The notes beneath the pieces are model-generated. The model ran no database searches, was not told where the DNA came from, and saw only the letters and a program-made list of their open reading frames with translations. A stretch of DNA of 64,000 bases, taken from the NCBI GenBank assembly GCA_016718035.1, contig JADKEK010000001.1, forward strand, positions 434,001 through 498,000, read 5' to 3'. Shown here one piece after another: positions 1 to 8,557 of this stretch (positions are counted from its first letter, which is position 1; each line of letters begins with the position of its first letter). Source of the stretch: Bacteroidota bacterium (GTDB lineage Bacteria > Bacteroidota > Bacteroidia > Chitinophagales > BACL12). The translations under genes and the position numbers were made by a program.

Positions 1-793
1 CGCCACTGGCCTCAAACACTTCCTGATAGGTAAAAGTATTGGCAGCATCCTCCGAACTGGCTAAAATAAATCTCGGCAGTAAGTTTTCGGCCGGATCCCA
101 TGATGGATAAACGCAATGAAATGTGCCGTCAATCCCCACCGCTGGTGAAGCCATTGGGGCAGCTATAAAGTCGCCGATAGCACCTCCGGGGCCGTCGATA
201 TACTTCCAGGGATTAAAAGAAAGTCCATTATTCGTTGAAGCTATAATGTAATTGCGATTTGGGAATGGAATCCAGGGGGCAGGTTTTGTGGTGATGTAAA
301 TATTACCATCAGTTGATGTTCCCGATTTGTCGATAACCATCCAAGGCCTGTCTACCGCTGCTTCGCCGGGGTCTGAAAACACATCCATCACTTCAACCGG
401 TTCTCCCCAGGTATATCCACCATCGGTCGATTTCCGAACAACCGCTTTGCCGGAGGTACCAAACGGGTTGTAATCGATGTAACTTAAAAAGAGATTGCCT
501 GCATTGTCGTAACCCATCGAAGGGTCTGCACAAGTATAACCGGTATTGATATGGGGTAGGGTAATAGGAGCACTCCAGGAAAGCCCACCATCCTCACTAA
601 TCTTGAGTTTCATGGTAATGAGGTTAAGTCCATCGAACCCCATCCAGGCAATAACTATATGTGAAGTATTAGTGGAGTTGACAACCATAAATGGCTCACC
701 ATCAAATAGTTCTCCATTTGAAATGTTGATACTCTGGCTGTGTAATCCGGTAAGTAAAGTAACCAGACAAACAGTGATGAAGTGCTTAATCAT
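1..793 (-). CDS. Secreted BNR-repeat / sialidase-like beta-propeller protein (C-terminus beyond the window)
   Basis: The gene is open from an ATG at 793 to the window edge, giving about 264 residues, and its 3' end is missing. The N-terminus is a signal peptide (MIKHFITVCLVTLLTGLHSQ). Then come repeated BNR/Asp-box-like motifs, ISEDGGLSWS and KSTDGGYTWG, each followed by a hydrophobic strand, as in the propeller of sialidases and BNR-repeat exported proteins. A strand ending FHCVYPSWD follows. No catalytic arginine triad can be assigned from the part present, so enzyme activity is not claimed. In Bacteroidota such proteins often end in a T9SS sorting domain, but that end is outside the window. 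Secretion is well supported; the function is open. Confidence 0.75.
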   Translation of the reverse strand, partial: MIKHFITVCLVTLLTGLHSQSINISNGELFDGEPFMVVNSTNTSHIVIAWMGFDGLNLITMKLKISEDGGLSWSAPITLPHINTGYTCADPSMGYDNAGNLFLSYIDYNPFGTSGKAVVRKSTDGGYTWGEPVEVMDVFSDPGEAAVDRPWMVIDKSGTSTDGNIYITTKPAPWIPFPNRNYIIASTNNGLSFNPWKYIDGPGGAIGDFIAAPMASPAVGIDGTFHCVYPSWDPAENLLPRFILASSEDAANTFTYQEVFEASG

Positions 794-836
794 ACTTTTG
801 TTTAGACCAGTCTGAACGTGAGAGGTTTAAACAATA

Positions 837-1250
837 TTACGGTTTTTCAACCAGTATTTGTGTCCCTTTACCACCGATCAACAAACCATCTTTGAATATT
901 GCTTCCATGTTGTTGCGGAAAAAGATAGGCCTTCCATCCTTAGCATGCTCCTTACTTATGGCACCGGAAAGTTTGTAATTACTCTTGATCATAGTTTCGA
1001 GCAATTCAAGAATACTGTTAGATGCCGGCATAAATGTAGAAACGGGAGCGCCAACCAAATCGTTTTTGCTGTCGAAGCCATACATTTGTGCCAACTCATC
1101 ATTACAACTGGCCATATAGGCATTGCTATAAAACTGGGTTATTTGTTCCGCAATGGAAACATCTGGCGAGATTGGTGAGCGCATCAAAAATACCCATGCT
1201 CCTTCGCCGGGGGCAATCTCACCCGGTTGGAAATAGTGCGTAAGTTCCAT
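837..1250 (-). CDS. Single-domain PAS protein
   Basis: This 137-residue cytoplasmic protein is almost entirely one PAS domain. The core around residues 40-75 (YMASCNDELAQMYGFDS, then DLVGAPVSTFMP) has the usual 'CND.fA.MyGy.s..eliG' helix-turn, and the C-terminal strands end in KDGLLIGGKGTQILVEKP. There is no transmembrane segment, kinase, GGDEF, HTH or other output domain, so it must act through a partner or serve as a small ligand-binding protein. It follows a signal-peptide gene on the same strand with 43 bases between, which gives no functional hint. The PAS assignment is by fold signature; the ligand and partner are unknown. Confidence 0.7.
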   Translation of the reverse strand: MELTHYFQPGEIAPGEGAWVFLMRSPISPDVSIAEQITQFYSNAYMASCNDELAQMYGFDSKNDLVGAPVSTFMPASNSILELLETMIKSNYKLSGAISKEHAKDGRPIFFRNNMEAIFKDGLLIGGKGTQILVEKP

Positions 1251-1478
1251 AAACTGTCGTGTTGGTGTTATCTGGAAATCAAATAGTTACAATCGATTTC
1301 AACGTGAAAATTACTAATTATTTTGTTGAGATAAGCATGACCTACCTTCTTTTTGTAACTGATATTGCTTTCAAAAAGTTGCAATATATATCAATTTCAA
1401 ATTTATTTAAAACGATATAAATATCTGATTAACTAGAATACTTGAAAGATTAAATAATACAAAGGAGTAGTTAAAGTT

Positions 1479-2807
1479 TTAAACTTTGTATTTTTTCCAT
1501 TTACCACTTTTAAGGTATTTCCAACATAACCACGCTAGTACCAGCCAGTAAACAAATTCACTGGTCCAGGCAACTGCAAGGCTTGCATCGAGTACTTCAA
1601 TGATGATAACAACATAAACCATATAGACAACAAGCGTAATCAATTCCAATAACAATGAATATCTGGTTGCTCCTGTTCCGGTTACTGCTCTGAATAATAC
1701 ACTAGAAACCGCCATCATCATCAAACAAATACCCACAATTCGGACAGGGTCGATGGATAGGGCTACGATGGCTTCGTCGTTGGTGAATATCCGGATAAAC
1801 ACCTGTGGCCAAATCATGATAAAGGCAAAAAATATCAGCGAAAAGCCAAGTGCTACAACAATAACCCGTTTTAATAGCACAAAAATCTCTGAATGTCGGT
1901 TTTGCCCCAGGAGGTTACTCACCAGGCTGTTTGTCGCATTGGCAATTCCCCAGGTTGTTACACCTAACACCATGTAAACTTCTTTAGCCACATTAGAAGC
2001 AGCCAATGAGGCAGGCCCCATTTTACTGACCATCATAAAAAATATAACCCACGTGCCGGTAGATAATAAGTGCTGTAAAACAACAGGGCCGCTAATAACT
2101 AGTCCGCTTTTCACTAAATCCCACTCAAATTTGTGGAATTTGAACAAGCCAAACTGATGTCGATATTTAGAAAACAGTAGGTAGAAAAAGTTTAAACCAC
2201 AGGCAGCCGTCGATGAGATAAGCGATGCCAATCCCGCCCCGGCAATACCCATTTCCGGAAATCCCATCTCACCAAACACAAGGTTGTAATTAAAAAACAC
2301 ATTGACAATCAACATCAAAATGGCACTCCAGGTTATAATGGCATTGTTGCCAATACTCGTATAAAATCCCAAAATGGTGAAAGCAAACACCGCAAAAAAT
2401 ATCTCGAAGTTCCGATATTGGAGGTAGTCCATCACCGCTGCAAAAACCTCCGGACTAAACCTGGGTTTTAAAATTGCCGGTGTTACATACTCCAAAAAGG
2501 CATATAATAAAACGGCCACACCCATTAAAAAAATCAGGTTGGCATTAAAAATTCTACCTATAGATTCGGGGTTATTTTCACCCGCCCTTCGTGCTATAAT
2601 TATCTGAAAACCAACGGATAAGCCGTATGGTATCATAGTCAATGTGATGTAGATTAACGCTGCCACACCTGATGCGGCGAGCTCTGTTTCACCAACCCTT
2701 CCCATAAATGCCACACCAATCAGACTTATCAGGTTGTTAAACAAACTGCTGATCATCAGCGGTGTGCTGAGCCTGATAATTTCTTTGTATGTGATATTGG
2801 TTTGCAA
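1479..2807 (-). CDS. MATE family multidrug/sodium antiporter
   Basis: The 442 residues form about twelve hydrophobic segments, the size and layout of the MATE (multi antimicrobial extrusion) family, which exports organic cations or drugs using Na+ or H+ gradients across the inner membrane. The N-terminal signature is LSTPLMISSLFNNLISLIGV followed by FMGRVGETELAASG, typical of MatE domains, and a second half-repeat begins near GLVISGPVVLQHLL. The start is a TTG codon; the residues after it (MQTNITYKEIIRLSTPL) match the usual beginning of the family, while the first ATG lies inside the first membrane helix. The gene stands alone. The substrate cannot be read from the sequence. Confidence 0.9.
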   Translation of the reverse strand: MQTNITYKEIIRLSTPLMISSLFNNLISLIGVAFMGRVGETELAASGVAALIYITLTMIPYGLSVGFQIIIARRAGENNPESIGRIFNANLIFLMGVAVLLYAFLEYVTPAILKPRFSPEVFAAVMDYLQYRNFEIFFAVFAFTILGFYTSIGNNAIITWSAILMLIVNVFFNYNLVFGEMGFPEMGIAGAGLASLISSTAACGLNFFYLLFSKYRHQFGLFKFHKFEWDLVKSGLVISGPVVLQHLLSTGTWVIFFMMVSKMGPASLAASNVAKEVYMVLGVTTWGIANATNSLVSNLLGQNRHSEIFVLLKRVIVVALGFSLIFFAFIMIWPQVFIRIFTNDEAIVALSIDPVRIVGICLMMMAVSSVLFRAVTGTGATRYSLLLELITLVVYMVYVVIIIEVLDASLAVAWTSEFVYWLVLAWLCWKYLKSGKWKKYKV

Positions 2808-2938
2808 TGCAGCCTAAGCGGGATTGTAATATTGAACCGTAAAGATGTAAAAGAGTTTGGTAAGAATGTAACCGGGTAGGTTAACAAAAGTTGAATATAT
2901 CTGAAAAATTATACACTATACTCCAACACCACGTTTCA

Positions 2939-3907
2939 TTACATCCAACCGTTTTTCAAAATATCCTTTGCATGGTAAGTGATAATGATATCGGCTCCGG
3001 CTCGAACAAAGGCCATCATGTTTTCCATTACAATACGTTGTTCATCTATCCAACCCTTTTGCGCAGCGGCTTTCACCATGCTGTATTCGCCAGAAACATT
3101 ATAACAGGCCAATGGTAACAGGGTATGTTCTTTGACAGTCTTAATAATATCCAAATAAGCCAAAGCCGGTTTTACCATCAACATGTCGGCGCCTTCATCT
3201 ACATCTAACAAAGCTTCTTTAAGCGCTTCACGGCCATTTCTGAAGTCCATTTGGTAGGTTTTTCTGTCCCCAAACGATGGAGCACTATCCGCAGCTTCGC
3301 GAAAAGGACCGTAATAGCCGGATGCAAATTTCACTGAATAGCTCATGATTGCCGTATTGCTATATCCGTTTTCATCTAAAATCTGGCGAATTGCACCAAC
3401 GCGGCCATCCATCATATCGCTGGGAGCCACTACATCGGCGCCGGCTTCGGCATGCATTAAAGCCATTTTTGCCAGTGATTCTAAGGTATCGTCGTTGGCA
3501 ACTTCGTGACCGTGTAAAATGCCACAATGCCCGTGGCTGGTATAAGCGCACATACAAACGTCGGTGATAATCATAATACTGTTACCAAAATCGGCTCTCA
3601 AAGCTCTGACAGCTGTGGCAACGGCATTGGCATGATCGAAGCAGGAAGAACCTACCTCATCTTTTGTTTCACCTACACCAAAAATTAAAAATCGGGAAAT
3701 TCCTAATGCTAAACACTCCCTTACTTCTTCACAAAGCGTATCCGGAGAAAAATGATAAATGCCCGGCATGGCACCAATTTCATGTTTAATAGCATTGCCT
3801 TTCATCACAAACACCGGATAAACAAACATTTCTTTACTTAAACGGGTTTCGGCTACCATTTCTCGCATCAATCCACTGTTGCGCAATCTTCTCGGGCGTA
3901 TTTGCAT
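2939..3907 (-). CDS. hemB: Delta-aminolevulinic acid dehydratase (porphobilinogen synthase)
   Basis: HemB condenses two molecules of 5-aminolevulinate to porphobilinogen in haem and corrin synthesis, in the cytosol. The 322-residue length is normal. The zinc site DVCMCAYTSHGHCGIL carries the three cysteines of the Zn-dependent type. The first active-site lysine is in MSYSVKFASGYYGPFREA, and the Schiff-base lysine is in MLMVKPALAYLD. The N-terminus RPRRLRNSGLMREMVAET is characteristic. It is monocistronic here, divergent from the DUF3822 gene with 84 bases between. Assignment is firm. Confidence 0.97.
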   Translation of the reverse strand: MQIRPRRLRNSGLMREMVAETRLSKEMFVYPVFVMKGNAIKHEIGAMPGIYHFSPDTLCEEVRECLALGISRFLIFGVGETKDEVGSSCFDHANAVATAVRALRADFGNSIMIITDVCMCAYTSHGHCGILHGHEVANDDTLESLAKMALMHAEAGADVVAPSDMMDGRVGAIRQILDENGYSNTAIMSYSVKFASGYYGPFREAADSAPSFGDRKTYQMDFRNGREALKEALLDVDEGADMLMVKPALAYLDIIKTVKEHTLLPLACYNVSGEYSMVKAAAQKGWIDEQRIVMENMMAFVRAGADIIITYHAKDILKNGWM

Positions 3908-3925
3908 TGCTGATTATTTTTGCTG

Positions 3926-3933
3926 TAAAGTTA
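3926..3933 (-). promoter_or_regulatory. Candidate -7 element for hemB
   Basis: The minus strand reads TAACTTTA 18 bases before the hemB ATG, close to the Bacteroidota -7 consensus TAnnTTTG. No convincing -33 TTTG lies at the expected distance, so this is only a candidate. Confidence 0.3.
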
Positions 3934-3991
3934 CTACCACAATCGGGTAAAATTAATTCCGTTAAAAAAAACAAGTATTTTTACTGCGAAT

Positions 3992-4834
3992 ATGCTGCAT
4001 TTTATAGATAAAGATTTTAATAAGGATTTTACCAGGCATTATTCTTTGTTGTTTCAACTCGAAGAACAGCAGTATGCTTATGCGGTTTATGAAAAACGAA
4101 CAGGGAAACTGCAGGTGTTAAAAAGTGTGCAATTGAATAGTGCAAGTTCAGGTGATATATTAACCAAACTCAAAAATTCGGTCACATCAGATGATATTTT
4201 GCAGGCACCTTATCATGAAGTGAAGGTTGGATTGGTTGCGTCTCCTTTCAGTTTTGTCCCTCGGGTTTTGTTTGAAGAAGAAAAAGCAGCTGCTTACCTC
4301 AAAATTACCGCGGAAACTTCGCAGGCAGATGTTGTGCATACTAATAACGTTAAGGGGGTTTTTGCCAAAAACATTTTTTCAGTAGACCAGTCCATACATC
4401 AATATTTACACGAAGTTTTTGACAGGCCGAAGCTGTTTCACTGCGTTTCGGGATTAATTGAAACCGCTATCAGGGTGAAAGATAATTTTGCCGACCAGCA
4501 AATCGTGCTCGACATTAAACCGGGCATCATGCATATTGCTTATTTCGAAAAACGCGATTTTAAGTTTATTAATCAGTATCGCTACGTCAACAAAGAGGAC
4601 TTTTTATACTACGTATTGTTGGTGGCGGACCAGTTTATGATTGACCGCAATACCTGCGATTTAAAGCTTTCGGGCGAAATTGTCCCTGATTCCATGTTGT
4701 TTGGTGAGCTTTGGAAGTTTTTCAAAAACATTTCCTTCCTACAAATGGGAGAAACCATTGCTACGCCTGACGAGTTGAAAGAAAAACCATTGTACATTCA
4801 CAATACTTTATTGAGTTTAGACTTATGCGAATAA
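3992..4834 (+). CDS. DUF3822 family protein
   Basis: This is a 280-residue cytoplasmic protein without signal peptide or membrane segments. Its beginning (FNKDFTRHYSLLFQLEEQQYAY) and the central stretch QIVLDIKPGIMHIAYFEKRDF fit the DUF3822 family, whose fold resembles actin/Hsp70-type ATPases with a degenerate nucleotide site; its function is not established. In many Bacteroidota it lies directly upstream of rsmD and coaD, exactly as here, and its stop codon overlaps the rsmD start by ten bases, which suggests translational coupling. The neighbourhood supports a conserved but unknown role next to 16S rRNA methylation and CoA synthesis. Confidence 0.85.
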   Translation: MLHFIDKDFNKDFTRHYSLLFQLEEQQYAYAVYEKRTGKLQVLKSVQLNSASSGDILTKLKNSVTSDDILQAPYHEVKVGLVASPFSFVPRVLFEEEKAAAYLKITAETSQADVVHTNNVKGVFAKNIFSVDQSIHQYLHEVFDRPKLFHCVSGLIETAIRVKDNFADQQIVLDIKPGIMHIAYFEKRDFKFINQYRYVNKEDFLYYVLLVADQFMIDRNTCDLKLSGEIVPDSMLFGELWKFFKNISFLQMGETIATPDELKEKPLYIHNTLLSLDLCE

Positions 4835-5369
4835 ATGCGGGGAAATTTAAGGGGCGCAGATTTAATCCTCCAACCAATTTACCTGCACGCCCGACAACAG
4901 ACTTCGCCAAGGAAGGTTTGTTTAATATTTTGACCAATAATTTCGACTTCGAAATGGTGAGTTTCCTCGATTTGTTTTCAGGAACAGGAAGTCTGAGCTA
5001 CGAAATGGTATCACGAGGATGTGAAGACATTGTTTGTGTTGAGTTAGACAAGCGCAGTATCGATTTCATCCGAAAAACATCGGCTGAAATAAATGGTAAT
5101 ATCAATGTGATGAAGATGGATGTTTTCGAATACATCAGAACAACCAAAAGAAATTTGATATCATTTTTGCGGGTCCTCCTTATCCGTTAGAAAATATTCC
5201 GGCTTTGCCTGAGGAAATTTTTGAAATGCAATTACTCCAGCCAAACGGTTGGTTTGTATTGGAAACGAATCAAAAATACAAGTTCAACGACCATCCTCAT
5301 TTTATCAGAATGCGGAATTATGGTACTACCCATTTTCATATTTTTGGAGCTGAACCTACAACCAAATAA
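4825..5369 (+). pseudogene. rsmD: 16S rRNA m2G966 methyltransferase RsmD, frameshifted and with altered catalytic motif
   Basis: RsmD methylates N2 of G966 in 16S rRNA using S-adenosylmethionine. The N-terminal part (MRINAGKFKGRRFNPP, then RPTTDFAKEGLFNIL and the SAM-binding FLDLFSGTGSLS) is typical. Frame one stops at 5190, but the rest of the protein continues in the next frame from about 5151 (FDIIFAGPPYP to FGAEPTTK, stop 5367-5369). One missing A in the A-rich run near 5147-5153 explains the shift; restoring it gives 181 residues, a normal RsmD length. The catalytic motif IV, normally DPPY/DPPF, reads GPPY, a GAT to GGT change. The frameshift alone could be a read error, but the second lesion argues for real decay. 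Confidence 0.85.
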
Positions 5370-5373
5370 ATAG

Positions 5374-5381
5374 TAACTTTA
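5374..5381 (+). promoter_or_regulatory. Candidate -7 element for coaD
   Basis: TAACTTTA ends five bases before the coaD ATG. It resembles the Bacteroidota TAnnTTTG element, which often lies very close to start codons. No -33 element is visible at the usual spacing. Confidence 0.3.
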
Positions 5382-5385
5382 CCAT

Positions 5386-5850
5386 ATGACACGAATAGCT
5401 GTTTTCCCGGGATCTTTCGACCCAGTTACTTTGGGTCATATCGATATTATTGAACGGGCTGTTCCCTTATTCGATAAAATAATTATTGCCATAGGTAAAA
5501 ACAGTCAAAAACAAGGCTATTTCACCCTTGAACAGCGTTTAAACTGGCTACAGGAATTATATGTGCATGAACAAAAAATTTCAGTTGATTTTTATGAAGG
5601 GCTGACGATAAATTATTGCGTTGCCAAAAATGCAGGTTACATTATCAGAGGCTTACGCAGTGCTGCGGATTATGAATATGAAAAAGTAATTGCGCAAACC
5701 AATAAGACATTAAATCACGATATTGAAACCGTATTTATTTTGAGTAATCCGGAATTTAGCCATGTAAGTTCAACCATTGTCAAAGAAGTTTTACGCAATG
5801 GTGGAGATATTACTAAGATGGTTCCCTTAATAGTTACCCGTGGTGCATAG
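5386..5850 (+). CDS. coaD: Pantetheine-phosphate adenylyltransferase
   Basis: CoaD transfers AMP from ATP to 4'-phosphopantetheine, the penultimate step of coenzyme A synthesis. The 154-residue protein begins with the nucleotidyltransferase signature PGSFDPVTLGHIDIIERA, where T-x-GH is the ATP-binding motif, and has IIRGLRSAADYEYE for substrate binding and HVSSTIVKEVLRNGGDI near the C-terminus, all diagnostic. It follows rsmD by 16 bases, as in many genomes. Its 3' end overlaps the convergent NUDIX gene by 17 bases. Confidence 0.97.
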   Translation: MTRIAVFPGSFDPVTLGHIDIIERAVPLFDKIIIAIGKNSQKQGYFTLEQRLNWLQELYVHEQKISVDFYEGLTINYCVAKNAGYIIRGLRSAADYEYEKVIAQTNKTLNHDIETVFILSNPEFSHVSSTIVKEVLRNGGDITKMVPLIVTRGA

Positions 5851-6481
5851 TATTTATGCCACTTGTAATAATATCGCGAATATTAGCATACGCACGATTT
5901 AATTTTTGATCAACCTCTGCAGCCGGAATCCAGGTTGCAACTTCAATATCTTCTTCCTGTTGCGGAATTGGTTGCGCATTATCACTGCACATCATCAAAT
6001 ACCAATGAGTCACCTTGAGCACTTTTGTTGAATTCTCAAGACGATAAGTATGATATGTTTTTCTGAGTTTTTTTACGATGGATAATTTTTGAAGCCCCGT
6101 TTCTTCCCTTACTTCACGCAGTGCAGCCGCTTTCTTTTTTTCACCCAAATCTATTTTGCCTTTAGGGAGGTCCCACATTGCACGGCGAAAAATCATGAGC
6201 ACCTCGTCTTTATTATTAAAAACTAATCCACCCGCGGCGCGAATGGTTTTATAATCGGCGAATAATGATTTTTTTACAGCTTTGATTCCGTGACCGTAAA
6301 TGGTTAAACTTTTAACACCGGCATTTTTTTCAATTAAATAAAATGCCTTATCAATATCCTTCTTTTGGTCGGATGTAAATACCGGATTAGCCGTGTCACT
6401 GGTAATAATTGTTGCAGGTAATCCACCTTCAATGATATAAACCGGTGTCTCGTTGATGAAAATTTTATAGCTTTGGGCCAT
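5834..6481 (-). CDS. NUDIX hydrolase
   Basis: The protein is 215 residues. A full Nudix box occupies residues 108-130: G108, E114, then REVREETGL, matching Gx5Ex7REUxEExGU, the Mg2+ site that hydrolyses a nucleoside diphosphate linked to another group. About 80 residues precede the Nudix fold (MAQSYKIFINETPVYIIEG onward); this N-terminal extension is common in a Bacteroidota subgroup and is of unknown purpose. The substrate cannot be predicted. Its ATG overlaps the divergent pyrE ATG within one CATG tetranucleotide, so each promoter must lie inside the other gene. Confidence 0.9.
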   Translation of the reverse strand: MAQSYKIFINETPVYIIEGGLPATIITSDTANPVFTSDQKKDIDKAFYLIEKNAGVKSLTIYGHGIKAVKKSLFADYKTIRAAGGLVFNNKDEVLMIFRRAMWDLPKGKIDLGEKKKAAALREVREETGLQKLSIVKKLRKTYHTYRLENSTKVLKVTHWYLMMCSDNAQPIPQQEEDIEVATWIPAAEVDQKLNRAYANIRDIITSGINTMHHG

Positions 6482-7121
6482 GCTCTTTAATTCTAGTGAC
6501 GCAACTCTTTTCGCTGAAAAATTATTAACTATCGGTGCTATTAAACTGCGCCCGAATGAACCATTTACCTGGGCCAGTGGCTGGCGATCGCCGATTTATT
6601 GCGATAATCGGCTAACCTTGTCCTACCCGGAAATCAGAACCTGGCTCAAAAATACGCTAGCTGCGGGGATTAGTCAAACCTTTCCTAATGTGGAAATCAT
6701 TGCCGGAGTGGCAACCGCAGGAATTCCGCATGGTGCGCTGGTTGCAGAAGCACTCAATCTGCCCTTTATTTATGTGCGTTCAGAGGCTAAAAAACATGGA
6801 TTGAGCAACCAAATTGAAGGCAAGCTACCGGAAGGTGCAAAAGTGATGGTTATTGAGGACCTTGTTTCCACAGGTGGTAGTAGCTTAACTGCTGTGAATG
6901 CACTTCGCAATGCAGGTGCTCAGGTGGAAGGTATGGCTGCATTATTTACGTATGCATTTGATGCTGCAGATGATGCTTTTAAAAATGCCGATTGTAAGCT
7001 GTATACATTGTCCGATTATCCTTCTTTAATTCAATATGCACTCGCAAATAATATTATTCCTAAAGAAACCGAATCGCTTTTAGGTGAATGGCGCAAAAAC
7101 CCGGGCGCATGGATGCAATAA
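6480..7121 (+). CDS. pyrE: Orotate phosphoribosyltransferase
   Basis: PyrE converts orotate and PRPP to orotidine 5'-phosphate in pyrimidine synthesis. The 213 residues carry FTWASGWRSPIYCDNRLTLS, the orotate-binding signature of the family, AGVATAGIPHGALVAE, and the PRPP loop VMVIEDLVSTGGSSL. The start is set by AEKLLTIGAIKLRPNEPF following closely, as in related enzymes. It shares two bases of its ATG with the divergent NUDIX start, and its 3' end overlaps the next membrane-protein gene slightly, suggesting a two-gene unit. Confidence 0.97.
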   Translation: MLFNSSDATLFAEKLLTIGAIKLRPNEPFTWASGWRSPIYCDNRLTLSYPEIRTWLKNTLAAGISQTFPNVEIIAGVATAGIPHGALVAEALNLPFIYVRSEAKKHGLSNQIEGKLPEGAKVMVIEDLVSTGGSSLTAVNALRNAGAQVEGMAALFTYAFDAADDAFKNADCKLYTLSDYPSLIQYALANNIIPKETESLLGEWRKNPGAWMQ

Positions 7122-7624
7122 CATTTGGCATAGTGGTGGGTGCCACTGCCGGTTTTTTAGGAGGATTATTAAATACCTTATTGTGGCGATATATCTTAAA
7201 TCATACCCATTTTGCAGGTATACAATTGCATGAAGGTTTTTCTGAAATGATACAATCTGCATTACAAGCTGATAACAATACAAACAAACTGGACGGTTTT
7301 GCAGCACTGGAAAAAAATATCCTGACGTTATTTGACGATTTTATGGTAAACAAACTGACAACTAAAATGCCGGTGCTCAGCATGTTTATTGATGATAAAT
7401 TGATTGAAGAAATTCGTGTGATATTTCGAGATGAAATGTCTGCCAACCTACCTCAGTTATTACAAAATACGGCAACTACCAAAACCGGTTCAGATATGAT
7501 GGACAATATGTCGAAACACATAATCCAACATGTTTCCGGCAAGCTCAAACGTTTTGTTTTTCTGTTTATCGCCATTGCTACATTTGTCGGCGCCATCACC
7601 GGATTGATTATCGGCTCCTTTTGA
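7109..7624 (+). CDS. Two-helix membrane protein, DUF445-like
   Basis: The 171-residue protein (counting from the ATG at 7109) has one hydrophobic segment at each end: ITFGIVVGATAGFLGGLLNTL at the N-terminus and FVFLFIAIATFVGAITGLII at the C-terminus, with a largely helical soluble middle. An N-terminal glycine-rich helix, a helical middle with repeated 'L...I..' heptads and a C-terminal helix resembles DUF445 membrane proteins, though the similarity is loose. A start at 7088 would add seven residues; the internal ATG gives a better membrane-protein N-terminus. It overlaps pyrE by 13 bases. The function is unknown. Confidence 0.7.
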   Translation: MDAITFGIVVGATAGFLGGLLNTLLWRYILNHTHFAGIQLHEGFSEMIQSALQADNNTNKLDGFAALEKNILTLFDDFMVNKLTTKMPVLSMFIDDKLIEEIRVIFRDEMSANLPQLLQNTATTKTGSDMMDNMSKHIIQHVSGKLKRFVFLFIAIATFVGAITGLIIGSF

Positions 7625-7647
7625 CAATAAAAACCATGAATATTGGG

Positions 7648-7676
7648 TTGCACTCAATAGATTTTGAGTAATTTCG
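7648..7676 (+). promoter_or_regulatory. Bacteroidota-type promoter for the OmpA-domain gene
   Basis: TTG at 7648-7650 and TAATTTCG at 7669-7676 are separated by 18 bases, close to the TTTG-N19-TAnnTTTG consensus. The -7 element ends ten bases before the ATG at 7687. Confidence 0.5.
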
Positions 7677-7686
7677 TTTATTAGGT

Positions 7687-8553
7687 ATGGATATCCCGAA
7701 AATATTGCTAAGTTGTTTTGGTTGCATATCAACTGCTGTTGTTACAGCACAAATTTCCATAGCTGTATATTTTAATTCCGGCAGCGCAAATAGTGGTGTC
7801 AACCTGCAACATACACTTGATTCAACTATAACCTTTTTGCAAACGCAACAAATCGATCATATTGATTTACATGCTTTTTGCGATACCGATGGTGATAGTT
7901 TATTTAATATACGATTATCGGAAAAAAGAAATGTTTTTGTTAAAAAGGTATTACAATCTTCCGGTATACAAGATTCAATTTTTTCGAACATAAATGCCTT
8001 TGGCGAAAATAAAACTAAGCTGGAAAATGGTGATGAGGTCGTCAAACAACAAAACAGGAGGGTGGATATTATTATTCACCTGGCAGCAAATAATTCGAAC
8101 ATTGCTACAGATAATTTAAATTCTATTACGGCAATGGCTGCTGCAATTTTGAATGCCGAAATCGGAGAAAAAGTGGTAATTCCCAATTTAGAATTTTATT
8201 CCGGTAGGCATACGCTTATGCCTGAAAGCCAGCCGGTATTGCAAGAATTAGTAAAAATAATGCAGGACAATCCGAACCTATATATTTCATTAATAGGCCA
8301 TATATGCTGCATGACCGAAATGCAAAAACAAATGGGTGCTTATCGCGATGGATTTGATGCTGATGATGGCACCAACCATCTTTCATTAAATAGAGCAATA
8401 GTAGTAAAAACGTATCTCACCGATTTTGGCATAGCTTCTGAACGTATTTTGGTAAAAGGTAAAGGAGGTGCCGAAAAATTAATTGACCCCGAAATTACCG
8501 AAGCAGACAAAAAAAGAAATCGAAGAGTAGAAGTGATGATTATTGCTAAATAA
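7687..8553 (+). CDS. OmpA-family protein with two OmpA-like peptidoglycan-binding domains
   Basis: This 288-residue protein has a signal peptide (LLSCFGCISTAVVTAQ) followed by two consecutive OmpA C-terminal-like domains. The first (about residues 25-135) begins IAVYFNSGSANSG and ends QQNRRVDIIIHL; the second (about 170-288) begins NLEFYSGRHTLMPESQPVL and ends KKRNRRVEVMIIAK. Both end in the N-R-R-V-(D/E) segment of the domain, which binds meso-diaminopimelate in peptidoglycan. No transmembrane barrel or lipobox is present, so it is probably periplasmic and cell-wall bound. The first copy is the more diverged. It converges on the T9SS gene 4 bases downstream. Confidence 0.85.
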   Translation: MDIPKILLSCFGCISTAVVTAQISIAVYFNSGSANSGVNLQHTLDSTITFLQTQQIDHIDLHAFCDTDGDSLFNIRLSEKRNVFVKKVLQSSGIQDSIFSNINAFGENKTKLENGDEVVKQQNRRVDIIIHLAANNSNIATDNLNSITAMAAAILNAEIGEKVVIPNLEFYSGRHTLMPESQPVLQELVKIMQDNPNLYISLIGHICCMTEMQKQMGAYRDGFDADDGTNHLSLNRAIVVKTYLTDFGIASERILVKGKGGAEKLIDPEITEADKKRNRRVEVMIIAK

Positions 8554-8557
8554 ATCC

